Below, in pieces: positions 1 through 7,630 of a stretch of 64,000 nucleotides of DNA. Made by a program: the position numbers and the translations under genes. The notes below the pieces were generated by a model. It was not told where the DNA came from and ran no database searches. It saw only the letters and a program-made list of their open reading frames with translations. Source of the stretch: Sphingomonas montanisoli (GTDB lineage: Bacteria; Pseudomonadota; Alphaproteobacteria; Sphingomonadales; Sphingomonadaceae); NCBI RefSeq assembly GCF_008274695.1, contig NZ_VTOU01000003.1, forward strand, positions 248,001 through 312,000, read 5' to 3'. Position 1 is the stretch's first letter; every line of letters starts with the position of its first letter.

Positions 1-332
1 GACAGCGCCCTGGTCAGACGGTCGACCTTGTAGACGACGATGATATCGATCCGGCCGCTTTCCACATCGGCGAGAAGGCGTTTGAGAGCGGGACGCTCCA
101 TCGTACCGCCCGAATATCCACCGTCATCATAGAGCGCGGGATCCAGCTCCCACCCTTCGTGCCGCTGGCTGGTGATGAAGGCTTCGCAGGCCTCACGCTG
201 GGCATCGAGGCTGTTGAAGTTCTGATCGAGCCCCTCCTCGGTCGACTTGCGCGTGTAGACGGCGCAGCGGGTGCGCCGGATACCTGATAGACCGTTCGAT
301 GCCGGAGCCGACCGCGGTCCACGCTTAGCCAT
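1..332 (-). CDS. Serine recombinase (resolvase/invertase family), N-terminal part, cut by window edge
   Basis: Reading the minus strand from ATG at 332 gives a protein beginning [10 protein letters not shown] and containing [10 protein letters not shown], the YxRxS motif with the catalytic serine of serine recombinases. Further on are [23 protein letters not shown] and [12 protein letters not shown], all typical of the resolvase catalytic domain of large serine integrases. The frame is open to base 1, so the rest, including any DNA-binding region, lies outside the window. Its start overlaps the end of the DUF2924 gene by 8 bases, so the two are probably translated together. DUF2924 plus recombinase pairs are common in alphaproteobacterial mobile regions; I infer that this is the edge of an integrated element. 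Confidence 0.9.
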   Translation of the reverse strand, partial: MAKRGPRSAPASNGLSGIRRTRCAVYTRKSTEEGLDQNFNSLDAQREACEAFITSQRHEGWELDPALYDDGGYSGGTMERPALKRLLADVESGRIDIIVVYKVDRLTRAL

Positions 333-765
333 TAGCCTGCTCCCCCCGCGCTGGCGGCGGTGGCCGCCGCTTCAGGCCGAAGAAGCGCGGGCCAGACCAA
401 TGGGCGCCTGTGATCTCACGCGCGACGTGCGACAGCGACGAGAAGCAGCGATTGTCATAGAGGCAACCGTCGTCAGTCACCGTGACCGAATGCAGCTTTC
501 CGTTCCATTCGCGCAGCAGCCGAGTACCGGGCTTGATCTGGATGGGCGGTTCTGGCGACACCGTCGGGTCAGCGGCGATGGCGTCGAGCATCCGGTCGGC
601 CCATACCGGTAAACCGCCGAGCTGCTTTTCCTGCAGCCGGTGCGCAATGGCGAGGCGAAGAAGTGATGGCGGGACATTGGGTGCCTCTTCGCTGAACTGC
701 GCCGCCCACGCGCGGCGCAGTTCCCCCGACGACATCGTCGCCAGGCTCTCAAGCCGGAAGGCCAT
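325..765 (-). CDS. DUF2924 domain protein, recombinase partner
   Basis: A 146-residue protein starting [20 protein letters not shown]. The body ([15 protein letters not shown], then a C-terminal part with [12 protein letters not shown] and [29 protein letters not shown]) matches the DUF2924 family as I know it. That family is encoded directly upstream of serine recombinases and its biochemical role is not established. I chose ATG 765 over an in-frame start at 807 because the longer version runs back into the preceding hydrolase gene. The start lies one base after the hydrolase stop and the end overlaps the recombinase start. Confidence 0.82.
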   Translation of the reverse strand: MAFRLESLATMSSGELRRAWAAQFSEEAPNVPPSLLRLAIAHRLQEKQLGGLPVWADRMLDAIAADPTVSPEPPIQIKPGTRLLREWNGKLHSVTVTDDGCLYDNRCFSSLSHVAREITGAHWSGPRFFGLKRRPPPPARGEQANG

Positions 766-766
766 C

Positions 767-1537
767 TCAGGCTCCCGCCGCGATCGTGTAGCGGGTGGTT
801 CCGTCAACCTTGGCCGCTTCTATTGCATGGGCGGCGGCGCCGGTCGGCTTGATCGGCACGACCTGATCGGCATCGCCATGGATCACAAGGGTCGGCATGG
901 TGAAAGCGGCCATGTCGGGACGGAAGTCGGACTCGGAAAACGCCCCCACGCAATCGTAAGTCCCCTTGATGCCGCCGAGCAGCGCGATCTGGAGAGTCTG
1001 TTTGAGGATGCCTTCGGAGACGGCGCCGGGATTTTTGTTCGTCCCGTAGAACAGGGCGTTGAAATTATCGAGAAACTGCGGGCGATCGGCGAGGAGGCCT
1101 GCGCGGATGCCGTCGAACACCTCGGACGGCACGCCATCGGGATTGTCATCGGTCTTCAGGAAGAAGGGGGTTACGGCGGAGGTGAGACAGGCCTTGGTGA
1201 CACGCGCGCCCTTGTAGCGCGAAATGTAGCGGGCGACGTCGCCACCGCCCATCGAGAAGCCAACCAGCGCCACATCCTCGACACCGGCGGTCTCAAGCAC
1301 GAGCGCGATGTCGTCCGCGAAGGTATCGTAATCGTAACCGCTCCAGGGCTGGCTCGAACGTCCGAAGCCACGACGATCGTGCGCGAGAACGCGGAAGCCC
1401 TTCGACGCGAAGAACATCATCTGCTGTTCCCACATGTCGGCGCTCAGCGGCCATCCGTGACTGAAGAAGATCGCGGGACCGGATCCCCAATCCTTATAGT
1501 AGATTTCAGCGCCATCCTTGGCAGTCACGTAGGGCAT
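767..1537 (-). CDS. Alpha/beta hydrolase (non-haem chloroperoxidase-like), C-terminally truncated or chimeric
   Basis: A 256-residue protein starting MPYVTAKDGAEIYYKDWG, as in the non-haem chloroperoxidase/esterase branch of the alpha/beta-hydrolase fold. The oxyanion region FFSHGWP, the nucleophile elbow GFSMGGG (Ser about 95) and the acid loop HGDADQVVP (Asp about 222-224) are present. Family members run about 270-280 residues and end with a G-A-P-H-G-type motif carrying the catalytic histidine. That motif is missing here: the protein ends in an unrelated tail (KVDGTTRYTIAAGA) right beside the DUF2924/recombinase pair. The tail resembles the end of the DUF3489-type proteins that often precede DUF2924 genes (from memory, weak). 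The product is probably inactive. ATG 1537 fits the family; the upstream frame extension crosses unrelated fragments. Confidence 0.8.
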   Translation of the reverse strand: MPYVTAKDGAEIYYKDWGSGPAIFFSHGWPLSADMWEQQMMFFASKGFRVLAHDRRGFGRSSQPWSGYDYDTFADDIALVLETAGVEDVALVGFSMGGGDVARYISRYKGARVTKACLTSAVTPFFLKTDDNPDGVPSEVFDGIRAGLLADRPQFLDNFNALFYGTNKNPGAVSEGILKQTLQIALLGGIKGTYDCVGAFSESDFRPDMAAFTMPTLVIHGDADQVVPIKPTGAAAHAIEAAKVDGTTRYTIAAGA

Positions 1538-1666
1538 ATGTAGAACTCCAAACCAGGTCGCGGCCGCCGCAACCATCGTTGGAACGCCTGCACTCCGCAC
1601 GTCGGCGGGGATTGTATGGACGGCGCTTAATTTGACCCAACCGCACGAACCGAAGCGAATGTTGCC

Positions 1667-1756
1667 ATGTCCGAGCCATCTCCCCTCGTCATCGTCGTCG
1701 ACGACGATCCGCTGTTCAGGAACGCTCTCGATGCGCTCCTCCGTTCGGTTGGTTTC
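1667..1756 (+). pseudogene. Response regulator receiver fragment (FixJ-like N-terminus)
   Basis: ATG 1667 begins MSEPSPLVIVVDDDPLFRNA and continues LDALLRSVGF, a clean receiver-domain start with the acidic DDD cluster of a FixJ-type regulator. After about 30 residues the similarity stops: the frame runs on to 1906 but encodes nothing receiver-like, and the phospho-acceptor Asp and the output domain are absent. From about 1755 the opposite strand encodes part of a different regulator. It is read here as a stump left by a rearrangement. It is divergent from the hydrolase, an arrangement I recall for intact FixJ/hydrolase neighbours. Confidence 0.65.
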
Positions 1757-1896
1757 GCTGAGCACCTCGATCTCTCGCGGTGTCAGGATATCCTCGGAGA
1801 AGTTCAGGGCGATTCCGGTCGCGACCTCTGCGGTGAGGTGCTTACCGCCTCCATGTACCGAGCGGATGGTATCCAGCATTTCTTTTCGAAGGCTAT
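1751..1896 (-). pseudogene. NarL/LuxR-type response regulator fragment (linker and start of HTH)
   Basis: The minus strand reads LRKEMLDTIRSVHGG, then KHLTAEVA and LTPREIEVLSE. This is the linker and first helix of the LuxR-type DNA-binding domain of NarL-family regulators. It lacks the receiver domain and the recognition helix. It stops at about 1751, where the sequence becomes the antisense of the FixJ-like stump, so two regulator fragments are joined tail to tail. It cannot be functional. ATG 1879 inside it opens a long frame into the hydrolase gene, which I regard as accidental. Confidence 0.6.
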
Positions 1897-1902
1897 GCGT
1901 GC

Positions 1903-2139
1903 GTGATCTGGCTGACCTATGATCCTGACAGCCTCGAGATCACGACGATCCGCTGGTTCGGCGGCCGCTTCGGCGAACCGATGCCAGCCCTCGGAGATCG
2001 CATCGCCAGGCGCACCCGCCCCAATGCCGATGGCAAAAAGCTCCCGCGCACAGATCATCGCGTCCTGACGCGCAGCCGCTTCACCATCCTGCCTGACATT
2101 GGCGCGCTTGCCGACAATCTCTTCGGCAACGCGTCGTAG
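1903..2139 (+). pseudogene. Hypothetical protein, probably a C-terminal remnant
   Basis: From GTG 1903 the frame encodes 78 residues (MIWLTYDPDSLEITTIRWFG, then GEPMPALGDRIARRTRPNADG and RFTILPDIGALADNLFG). The frame is open upstream (EGYACVIW), so the start may not be genuine and the piece looks like the C-terminal end of a longer protein. I do not recognise the family with certainty. It lies directly after two regulator fragments, so the 5' part was probably lost in the same rearrangement. A small intact gene starting at GTG cannot be excluded. Confidence 0.4.
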
Positions 2140-2259
2140 TCAGCAATGAATGGCACTGCGGTAGCGAGACTGTAATCAGTGTAGTACCTGTGATTATTTT
2201 TGGCTTGTGGTTATCGGTTGACTCATATAGGCGATCTCCAGCTTAGGGGAAGATGCCTG

Positions 2260-2712
2260 ATGACGACCGAAGAGATGGACGCGCTGACCGGCGGTACCGA
2301 CAACAAGTCGGAGAAGATCCGCATCCTGTTCAAGGCGGGCGTGAGCACCGGCGATATCGGTCGCTATCTCAAGATCCGCTACCAGCACACGTATAACGTG
2401 CTCCTGCGCGCAGGCCTCATCGTGAAGCCAGGCGAGCGCCAGGCGGTGGCCGACGAGACCATCGTCCTCCAGCTCGGCAAGTCGGGCGAGGTAAAGCTCC
2501 CCGAGGCGATGCTCGCCAGCCACGGACTGGCCCCCGGCGACCAGCTGGTGTGCCGCACCGGCCCTGACGGCCTCACCATCATGAGCCGAGCGAAGGCAAT
2601 CGAGTATCTGCGCGAGATCGCGCGCAGTCGCATGCCCGGCGAGGTCTCGCTCCTCGAGGCGCTTCTGGACGGACCAAAACGACGAAGCGGAACGACCGAC
2701 AGCTCAGGCTGA
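2260..2712 (+). CDS. AbrB/MazE-like DNA-binding protein with N-terminal HTH
   Basis: A 150-residue protein. The N-terminal part (KIRILFKAGVSTGDIGRYL and KIRYQHTYNVLLRAG) looks like a small helix-turn-helix. The centre (IVLQLGKSGEVKLPEAML, GLAPGDQLVCR, DGLTIMSR) has the swapped-hairpin pattern of SpoVT/AbrB and MazE antitoxin domains. No toxin gene is adjacent. ATG 2260 is preceded by GGGGAAG at a suitable distance. It is the first gene of a four-gene plus-strand run with the ParB-methyltransferase and the two DUF5681-like genes, so it may autoregulate that operon. This role is inferred. Confidence 0.7.
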   Translation: MTTEEMDALTGGTDNKSEKIRILFKAGVSTGDIGRYLKIRYQHTYNVLLRAGLIVKPGERQAVADETIVLQLGKSGEVKLPEAMLASHGLAPGDQLVCRTGPDGLTIMSRAKAIEYLREIARSRMPGEVSLLEALLDGPKRRSGTTDSSG

Positions 2713-2757
2713 CGGTCGCCTGCTTCCCGTCTGCCAACTGATCCACGGAGTTTGACC

Positions 2758-4146
2758 ATGACGAACGCCGACGGCGGAGCCTTGCCCGCTGCATATCCTG
2801 CTTTCGATCCGCTCAAGATCGAACTGCGTCCGACTGCCAGCCTGAAAGCGGCAAAGCGCAATGCCCGTACCCACAGTGCGCGGCAGCTTGCACAGGTCCA
2901 GGCCTCGATCTCGAAGTTCGGTTTCCTCGCTCCCATCATCGTTTCGGCCGACGGGCATATCGTCGCCGGCCATGCGCGCTGGACGGCGGCGAAGGCGCTG
3001 AAGCTCGAGGAAGTGCCCGTGATCCCTGTCGAGCATCTGACGGCCGACGAGTTGCGGGCCTATGCGCTTGCCGACAACAAGATTGCGGCCAATTCCGGCT
3101 GGGACGAGGATATCCTGCGGATCGAGATCGCAGAACTCGCTGTCCTCAGTCCCGAACTCGAGCCCGAGATCCTCGGTTTCACCACGACCGAGATCGACCT
3201 GCTGCTCGACCCGGTCAGGAAGCCCGACAAGACGGAAACGCTGCCCGTGCTCGATCGTCGGGTCACGCTGGGCGTCGAGCGGGGCGACCTGTGGTTGCTT
3301 GGTGATCACCGGCTCCTGTGCGGCGATTCCCGTGAGCCTGCGAGCTTTGCGCGGCTCATGGGCGACGAGCGCGCCCGGATGGTCTTTTCGGATCCTCCGT
3401 ACAATGTCCGGATTGAGGGTCATGTCGGCGGCCTGGGCGCGATCCACCATGCCGAGTTTGCGATGGCGTCGGGCGAGATGAGCCGCACCGAGTTTACGAC
3501 CTTCCTCACCCAGGTCTTCCGCAACGCCGCCGATGTCAGCATGGACGGGGCGATCCACTATCAGTGCATGGACTGGCGCCACATGAGCGAGATGCTCGAG
3601 GCGGGGCAGGCCGTCTATTCGGATCTGAAGAACCTGTGCGTCTGGTCCAAGGACAATGGCGGCATGGGTAGCTTCTACCGCTCGCAGCACGAACTGGTCT
3701 TCGTGTGGAAGGTCGGCACCGCGCCGCACCTCAACACCGTCGAACTGGGGCGCAACGGCCGCTACCGTACCAACATCTGGGAATATCCCGCGGCGTCGAA
3801 GACGGGACAGTCGTCGGACCTGTCGATGCACCCGACCGTCAAGCCCGTGCCGATGGTCGTGGATGCCATCAAGGATACTTCGAAGCGCGGTGAGATCGTG
3901 CTCGACGCCTTTGGCGGTTCCGGTTCGACCCTGATCGCGGCCGAGAAGGCGAAGCGGCGTGCCCAGCTCATCGAATATGAGCCGAAATATTGCGAAACGA
4001 CGATCCGGCGCTGGCAGAAGCTTGCCGGGCGCGAGGCTGTACTCGATGCGACTGGCGAGACCTTCGCCGAAGCTCACGCTCGCCGCGGTGCCGCGATGGA
4101 GGACCTCGCCGACCGGGCGCTCGGGCTCACCGGAGAAGTGGCATGA
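2758..4146 (+). CDS. ParB-like nuclease domain / DNA (adenine-N6) methyltransferase fusion
   Basis: A 462-residue protein. Residues about 20-115 form a ParB/Srx-type N-terminal domain (NARTHSARQLAQVQASI, DGHIVAGHARW, ALADNKIA). The C-terminal half is an N6-adenine methyltransferase with catalytic DPPY at about 212-215 and the SAM-binding FGGSGST at about 385-391. The order with DPPY first fits the beta-class. This fusion is typical of prophages and integrative elements, where it acts as an orphan methylase without a restriction enzyme; none is seen nearby. ATG 2758 follows ACGGAG by seven bases; an in-frame TTG at 2752 is less likely. Its stop overlaps the next start as ATGA. Confidence 0.92.
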   Translation: MTNADGGALPAAYPAFDPLKIELRPTASLKAAKRNARTHSARQLAQVQASISKFGFLAPIIVSADGHIVAGHARWTAAKALKLEEVPVIPVEHLTADELRAYALADNKIAANSGWDEDILRIEIAELAVLSPELEPEILGFTTTEIDLLLDPVRKPDKTETLPVLDRRVTLGVERGDLWLLGDHRLLCGDSREPASFARLMGDERARMVFSDPPYNVRIEGHVGGLGAIHHAEFAMASGEMSRTEFTTFLTQVFRNAADVSMDGAIHYQCMDWRHMSEMLEAGQAVYSDLKNLCVWSKDNGGMGSFYRSQHELVFVWKVGTAPHLNTVELGRNGRYRTNIWEYPAASKTGQSSDLSMHPTVKPVPMVVDAIKDTSKRGEIVLDAFGGSGSTLIAAEKAKRRAQLIEYEPKYCETTIRRWQKLAGREAVLDATGETFAEAHARRGAAMEDLADRALGLTGEVA

Positions 4147-4439
4147 ATGCGCGGACCAATCGGGGAGGGCGCCCGCGCAGGCAGCCGCGCACCGTCCACA
4201 GCGCCGCAGATATCGATCAGATGATCATCGACAAGGCCAATGAGCCGGTTATTGTCTTCACCGGAGATGACAGGAAAGTCCGCAAGAAGCTGCCGAAGAC
4301 CCGTCTGGAATACAATATCGAAATCCTGGCTAGCGGTGCACCGACCAACCGCCTCGCTGCTAACAACTATATCGAGCTTGTTCGGGGCGCCCACTACCGT
4401 CGTGATCGGGATCTTCAGGACAAGGAACCGCGCCGGTGA
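4143..4439 (+). CDS. DUF5681-like small protein (copy 1)
   Basis: A 98-residue basic protein starting MNARTNRGGRPRRQPRTVHS. It shares a core with the next gene: DxANEPVxI, then a basic motif, then LE-x-LxSGxPxNRxA and YxxLVRxA. It lacks the RFLPGQxGNxGG lead-in of the usual DUF5681 N-terminus but keeps GGRP. The start codon overlaps the methyltransferase stop (ATGA) and the end overlaps the next gene (GTGA), so it is translationally coupled on both sides. DUF5681 proteins occur next to phage packaging and methylase genes; the function is unknown. Confidence 0.72.
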   Translation: MNARTNRGGRPRRQPRTVHSAADIDQMIIDKANEPVIVFTGDDRKVRKKLPKTRLEYNIEILASGAPTNRLAANNYIELVRGAHYRRDRDLQDKEPRR

Positions 4440-4999
4440 TCCCGCCAGCCATCCGTGGTGAGGGAGGGCGTTTTCTGCCCGGGCAGACGGGTAATCGTGG
4501 CGGCCGGCCCGCCGCGACACCGGCGGTGCCGATCGACACCGCCCACTGGCAGCGCGTTCTCGATGATGCAAATGAGCCGGTCCAGATTCTGCTCCCCGGC
4601 TATGAACGCCGTGTCACGATGACCCGGCTCGAGGCCTGCCTCGATGTTCTGGGCAGTGGCTCGCCGAGAAACCGGTCGGCGCTGATGGCCTATGTCCGGC
4701 TCGTGCGACGCGCCGCCTGGTCGATCGAGGCAATCGCAGAGGACAAGAGGCGCCGGATCACCGAGGATGATTGGGAGGCGCTCGAACGGGCCGCCGGGAC
4801 CGGTGACGTCGATATCTGGAGTGTTCAGGTCGAGGCCTTCTTCGACAAGCTCCCCGGCCCGCAGGACATGACCAACCGTGAGCTCATGCGCGCGTTGAAG
4901 CGGGCTCGGGCCGGCAAGAGCCGCGAGATGCCATTTGGCGTCGAAGAACGCCTGTTATCGCTGGTTGAAAAGCTCAACGCGGCGATAGAAGCGGGTTGA
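4436..4999 (+). CDS. DUF5681 domain protein (copy 2)
   Basis: A 187-residue protein starting at GTG 4436. It contains GRFLPGQTGNRGGRP, the signature N-terminus of DUF5681, followed by DDANEPVQILLPGYERRV and LEACLDVLGSGSPRNRSALM, which parallels the preceding 98-residue protein. An extra C-terminal helical part (NRELMRALKRARAGKSR) is specific to this copy. It is the last gene of the operon. The two neighbours look like an ancient tandem duplication with one shortened copy. The biochemical role is unknown. Confidence 0.78.
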   Translation: MIPPAIRGEGGRFLPGQTGNRGGRPAATPAVPIDTAHWQRVLDDANEPVQILLPGYERRVTMTRLEACLDVLGSGSPRNRSALMAYVRLVRRAAWSIEAIAEDKRRRITEDDWEALERAAGTGDVDIWSVQVEAFFDKLPGPQDMTNRELMRALKRARAGKSREMPFGVEERLLSLVEKLNAAIEAG

Positions 5000-5150
5000 T
5001 CGGGGTTTAACGCCTGGCTTCGTACTAAAAGCACGGGGTGGAATTGTCCCGGAAAACCGGGCTGTTTCGCTGGTCACGAGCCTTTTTGTGCCATGAAATG
5101 GTTTAAAAAAATCTCATAACAGGCAAAACAGGAGAGATTTTTGGTTCCAA

Positions 5151-5208
5151 CTGGGTGCTGCACCACCCAGTCCGTGATTTCACCGAAATCCGGCTGGGAT
5201 TGAAAGAC
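5151..5208. repeat. Dispersed repeat, copy A (matches 34.6 kb)
   Basis: The segment starting CTGGGTGCTGCACCACCCAG and continuing TGATTTCACCGAAATCCG is nearly identical to 34594-34651, with about four differences in roughly 58 bases. The first 22 bases form a hairpin (ACTGGGTG/CACCCAGT arms, six-base loop). On the minus strand both copies read DFGEI-x-DWVVQHPV in one frame, so the repeat could be a remnant of a coding sequence. The copies are in direct orientation about 29 kb apart. Confidence 0.75.
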
Positions 5209-5364
5209 CCCGCGAAACACCCGCAGTTCCGCCCCATTTCTGGCGGCTTGATTTCTGTTCAGGTCAGAGACGCTCGCAATCTCGCCTCGAGTGGCGGCAC
5301 TATCGGCCCGCGTCTCAGAACGCCACTTTGGTGTCCTGATTTTGCGTTCGGCCCGAAAAGAGAT

Positions 5365-5409
5365 GGCGCGCCTTACGTAAGACGCGCCAACAATTGCTTT
5401 AGGCAATTG
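5365..5409. repeat. Two adjacent inverted repeats
   Basis: First hairpin 5365-5388 has arms GGCGCG and CGCGCC around CTTACGTAAG, itself palindromic. The second, 5391-5409, is CAATTGC-TTTAG-GCAATTG. Both are near perfect. They could be a terminator pair, a structured RNA or a recombination site. No gene ends nearby on the plus strand. Confidence 0.55.
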
Positions 5410-5429
5410 GTCGTTAGTCACAGGGTTGG

Positions 5430-5975
5430 TCAAGCGCACATGACAGCTTTTCCAGACCTTGGTGCGTTTTGACATTCGAGGTTTGCGACTGTGTCCGTCG
5501 GCTGATGGTAGGTCGGCACCGTCGCCCAGCTGGTCAGGGTGCGCGCCACGACGCCCTGGAGCGCGAGCGCGTAATTGTCCGACCGTTCGAAGAACTTTTC
5601 CTCGATGTAGGGATCTGGAACGACATGGCCGCCATGTGCCAACAGCGCCGCACCGAGATCGGAGCGTTCGAATCCCGTCATCATCAGCGCTCCGGCGGAT
5701 GCGCGGCGAAATAGGCGGAGCCGAAATGGCCCATCTCCTCGCTGCCGTATCCGACGAACAATATGCCGCGACGATGCGGTTTTCCCGAAGCGAGCGCATG
5801 CGCCAGCTCCAACACAGCCGTCGTGCCGGATGCATCGTCGTTGGCGCCGTGCATGACAGGGCCGTCGCCGACCTGACCGAGATGATCGAGGTGCGCGGAC
5901 AGGAGGATGGCTCCGGCTTTGGGATCGGTGCCGGGCAGATAGCCGATGGCGTTGCTGGTGGTCGTCTCGTCACGC
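5430..5975 (-). pseudogene. M28-family zinc aminopeptidase, broken
   Basis: On the minus strand one frame reads [20 protein letters not shown], then [29 protein letters not shown] and [15 protein letters not shown], with the metal-binding His, Asp and Glu of M28 peptidases. It meets a stop at 5686. A second frame starting at 5684 continues with [12 protein letters not shown], then [19 protein letters not shown] and [12 protein letters not shown], the later part of the same family. Compared with intact members I expect about 50 residues between the two pieces, so there is an internal deletion with a frame change. The N-terminus and signal peptide are missing (upstream is thiolase sequence), and the C-terminus is replaced after the TVANLE segment. 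Not functional. Confidence 0.8.
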
Positions 5976-5977
5976 GC

Positions 5978-6499
5978 GACGCCAATATCGCGGACATGGC
6001 GAAGCTGCGGCCCGCTTTTAAAAAAGAGGGCGGCACGGTCACGGCCGGCAACTCGTCAGGGATCAACGATGGCGCAGCCGCCGTTGTGCTGGCGACGCAA
6101 GCGGCGGTGACAGAGCGCGGCCTCAAGCCACTCGCCAAAATTCTCGGCTGGGGGTATGCCGGCGTCGAGCCGCGGATCATGGGCGTTGCTCCAGTGAAGG
6201 CGGTTCCAATCGCCTTGCAGCGCGCGGGGCTGACCCTCGACGATATCGACGTGATCGAAGCCAATGAGGCATTTGCCGCGCAAGCCTGCGCAGTAGCTGA
6301 CCTGCTGGGTTTCGATCCTGCCAAGTTGAACCCAAATGGAAGCGGCATCTCCCTTGGCCATCCCGTGGGCGCAACGGGCGCCATCCTGACGGTCAAAGCC
6401 GTCTATGAGCTCCAGCGCGTCGGCGGCCGTTACGCTCTGATCACCATGTGCATCGGTGGCGGGCAAGGCATCGCGATGGTCATCGAGAATGTGCAATAA
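5978..6499 (+). pseudogene. Acetyl-CoA acetyltransferase (thiolase), C-terminal fragment
   Basis: From about 5978 the plus strand reads [20 protein letters not shown] and then [39 protein letters not shown] and CIGGGQG, the C-terminal half of a biosynthetic/degradative thiolase. The His of GHPVGATGA and the C-terminal Cys of CIGGGQG are present. The N-terminal half with the nucleophilic Cys is absent. An open frame continues upstream to 5459 but lies antisense over the M28 fragment and has no thiolase similarity. This is therefore a gene stump joined head to head with the peptidase stump. Confidence 0.85.
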
Positions 6500-6518
6500 T
6501 CTGAGCAGTCTTACGACC

Positions 6519-6539
6519 CTCCCGCTTCCGGCGGGAGGC
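6519..6539 (+). terminator. Hairpin after thiolase fragment
   Basis: CCTCCCGC-TTCCG-GCGGGAGG, an 8-bp perfect GC stem about 20 bases after the thiolase stop. There is no run of T after it on the plus strand, so it is a weak terminator candidate, perhaps the original terminator of the intact thiolase gene. Confidence 0.5.
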
Positions 6540-6865
6540 TAAAAGGCCGCCCGACGATCCGGCGTGAACAGGCTCAGGGGCGAGCCCCGGTTGCGAGGCC
6601 CCCCGCATAGCCGTGTCCGGTTCGGCTTTCGTCGACGATGCGATGCAGGCCGGCGGCATCGTCGCCCACTGCCCATCCATCGTCGCGGCGTCGAAACGTG
6701 GCTGGTCCGAAGCTGCCAGGACTGGAGCCGTCGTGCTGCGCCCGAGCGCGTCGACGATCGGCGCCGATTCCGGCTCCAGCGGTGCGACAAGCGCGATCAG
6801 TCGCTCCAGCGCCTACTCGATCCCGCAGGGCGCGGCATCGGCGACGGGCATGGTCGCCCGCACTT
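6540..6865. other. No recognisable gene; decayed sequence
   Basis: Several overlapping frames are open because of high GC, but none gives a recognisable protein or a convincing ribosome-binding site. The stretch lies between the thiolase stump and the end of cobA, which is transcribed towards it. It probably consists of remnants. Confidence 0.4.
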
Positions 6866-7630
6866 TCAGCACGAGACCCGCTCCCGTTGTTCGGCAGTAG
6901 CGGCCTTGTTTGATGAAACGGCCTCGCCGATCAGCAGCAGGGTGGGATCGTCGTCGCTGATCGTCGCGGTCAGGAAGGCGAGTGCGTCGAGGCGGCCGCG
7001 GATCAGGCGTTCGTTGGGGAGGGAGACGTTGACCGCGATCATCACCGACGTGTCGGCGGCGCGGCCGGCGGCGATCAGTCGCTGGCCGATCGTCGGTGCC
7101 GCGGCGCGTCCCATGTAGACGGCGAGGGTGGTGTCGGGGGCGGCAAGCGCGGTCCAGTCGAGACCGATCGCTTCGCCCTTCCGCGCGTGCGCGGTCACGA
7201 AGGTCAGGCGGCGTGCGAGGCCGCGCAAAGTGAGCGAGGCGATGCCGCTGGCGGCGGCGGCGCTGGCGGCGGTGATGCCGGGGCAGATGCGGACGGGGAT
7301 GCCGAAGGTCGCGAGATGCTCGATCTCCTCGGTCGATCGGCCGAAGATCGATGGATCGCCACCCTTCAGGCGCACGACCTTCTTGCCCGCGAGCGCGGCC
7401 TCGGCGAGCAGGACGTTGATGTCGTCCTGATCCTTCGAATGGCGGCCTGATCTTTTGCCGACGCCGACCAGTTCGGTCTGCGGCCGGGCGAGGTCCAGGA
7501 TGGCGGGGCCGACCAGCGCATCGTGAAAGATGATCTCGGCTTCGGCGATCAGCCTTTCGGCCTTGCGCGTCAGCAGTTCGGGATCGCCGGGGCCGGCGCC
7601 CACCAGCCAGACGGGTTCAGACGGCGGCAT
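6866..7630 (-). CDS. cobA: Uroporphyrinogen-III C-methyltransferase
   Basis: A 254-residue SUMT. It methylates uroporphyrinogen III to precorrin-2, the first step of siroheme synthesis. Motifs: VWLVGAGPGDPELLTRKA at the N-terminus, then VRLKGGDPSIFGR (SAM loop), then VCPG-like ICPGITAASAAAASG and VYMGR. Length is normal for a stand-alone CobA without the CysG oxidase/chelatase domain. It is the last gene of the nitrate cluster and its start overlaps the nasA stop by 14 bases. Its job here is to supply siroheme to nitrite reductase NirB. Start ATG 7630. Confidence 0.95.
   Translation of the reverse strand: MPPSEPVWLVGAGPGDPELLTRKAERLIAEAEIIFHDALVGPAILDLARPQTELVGVGKRSGRHSKDQDDINVLLAEAALAGKKVVRLKGGDPSIFGRSTEEIEHLATFGIPVRICPGITAASAAAASGIASLTLRGLARRLTFVTAHARKGEAIGLDWTALAAPDTTLAVYMGRAAAPTIGQRLIAAGRAADTSVMIAVNVSLPNERLIRGRLDALAFLTATISDDDPTLLLIGEAVSSNKAATAEQRERVSC

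Larger units (their letters stand above)
5000..5429. other. Non-coding stretch with repeat and hairpins
   Basis: About 430 bases between the DUF5681 operon and the broken peptidase. I find no credible gene; the long minus-strand frame across it is open only in a frame that is out of register with the real genes. It contains a repeat unit that recurs at 34.6 kb and two strong adjacent inverted repeats (listed separately). There is also an A-rich patch near 5104. It may be the boundary of an integrated element. Confidence 0.5.

Noticed and set aside
2260-2712. AbrB-like protein as antitoxin of a toxin-antitoxin pair
   Set aside because: No toxin-sized partner gene overlaps or follows; the next gene is the methyltransferase.
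5459-5977. Upstream half of the long plus-strand frame leading into the thiolase fragment
   Set aside because: Antisense to the M28 peptidase fragment; thiolase similarity begins only at about 5978.
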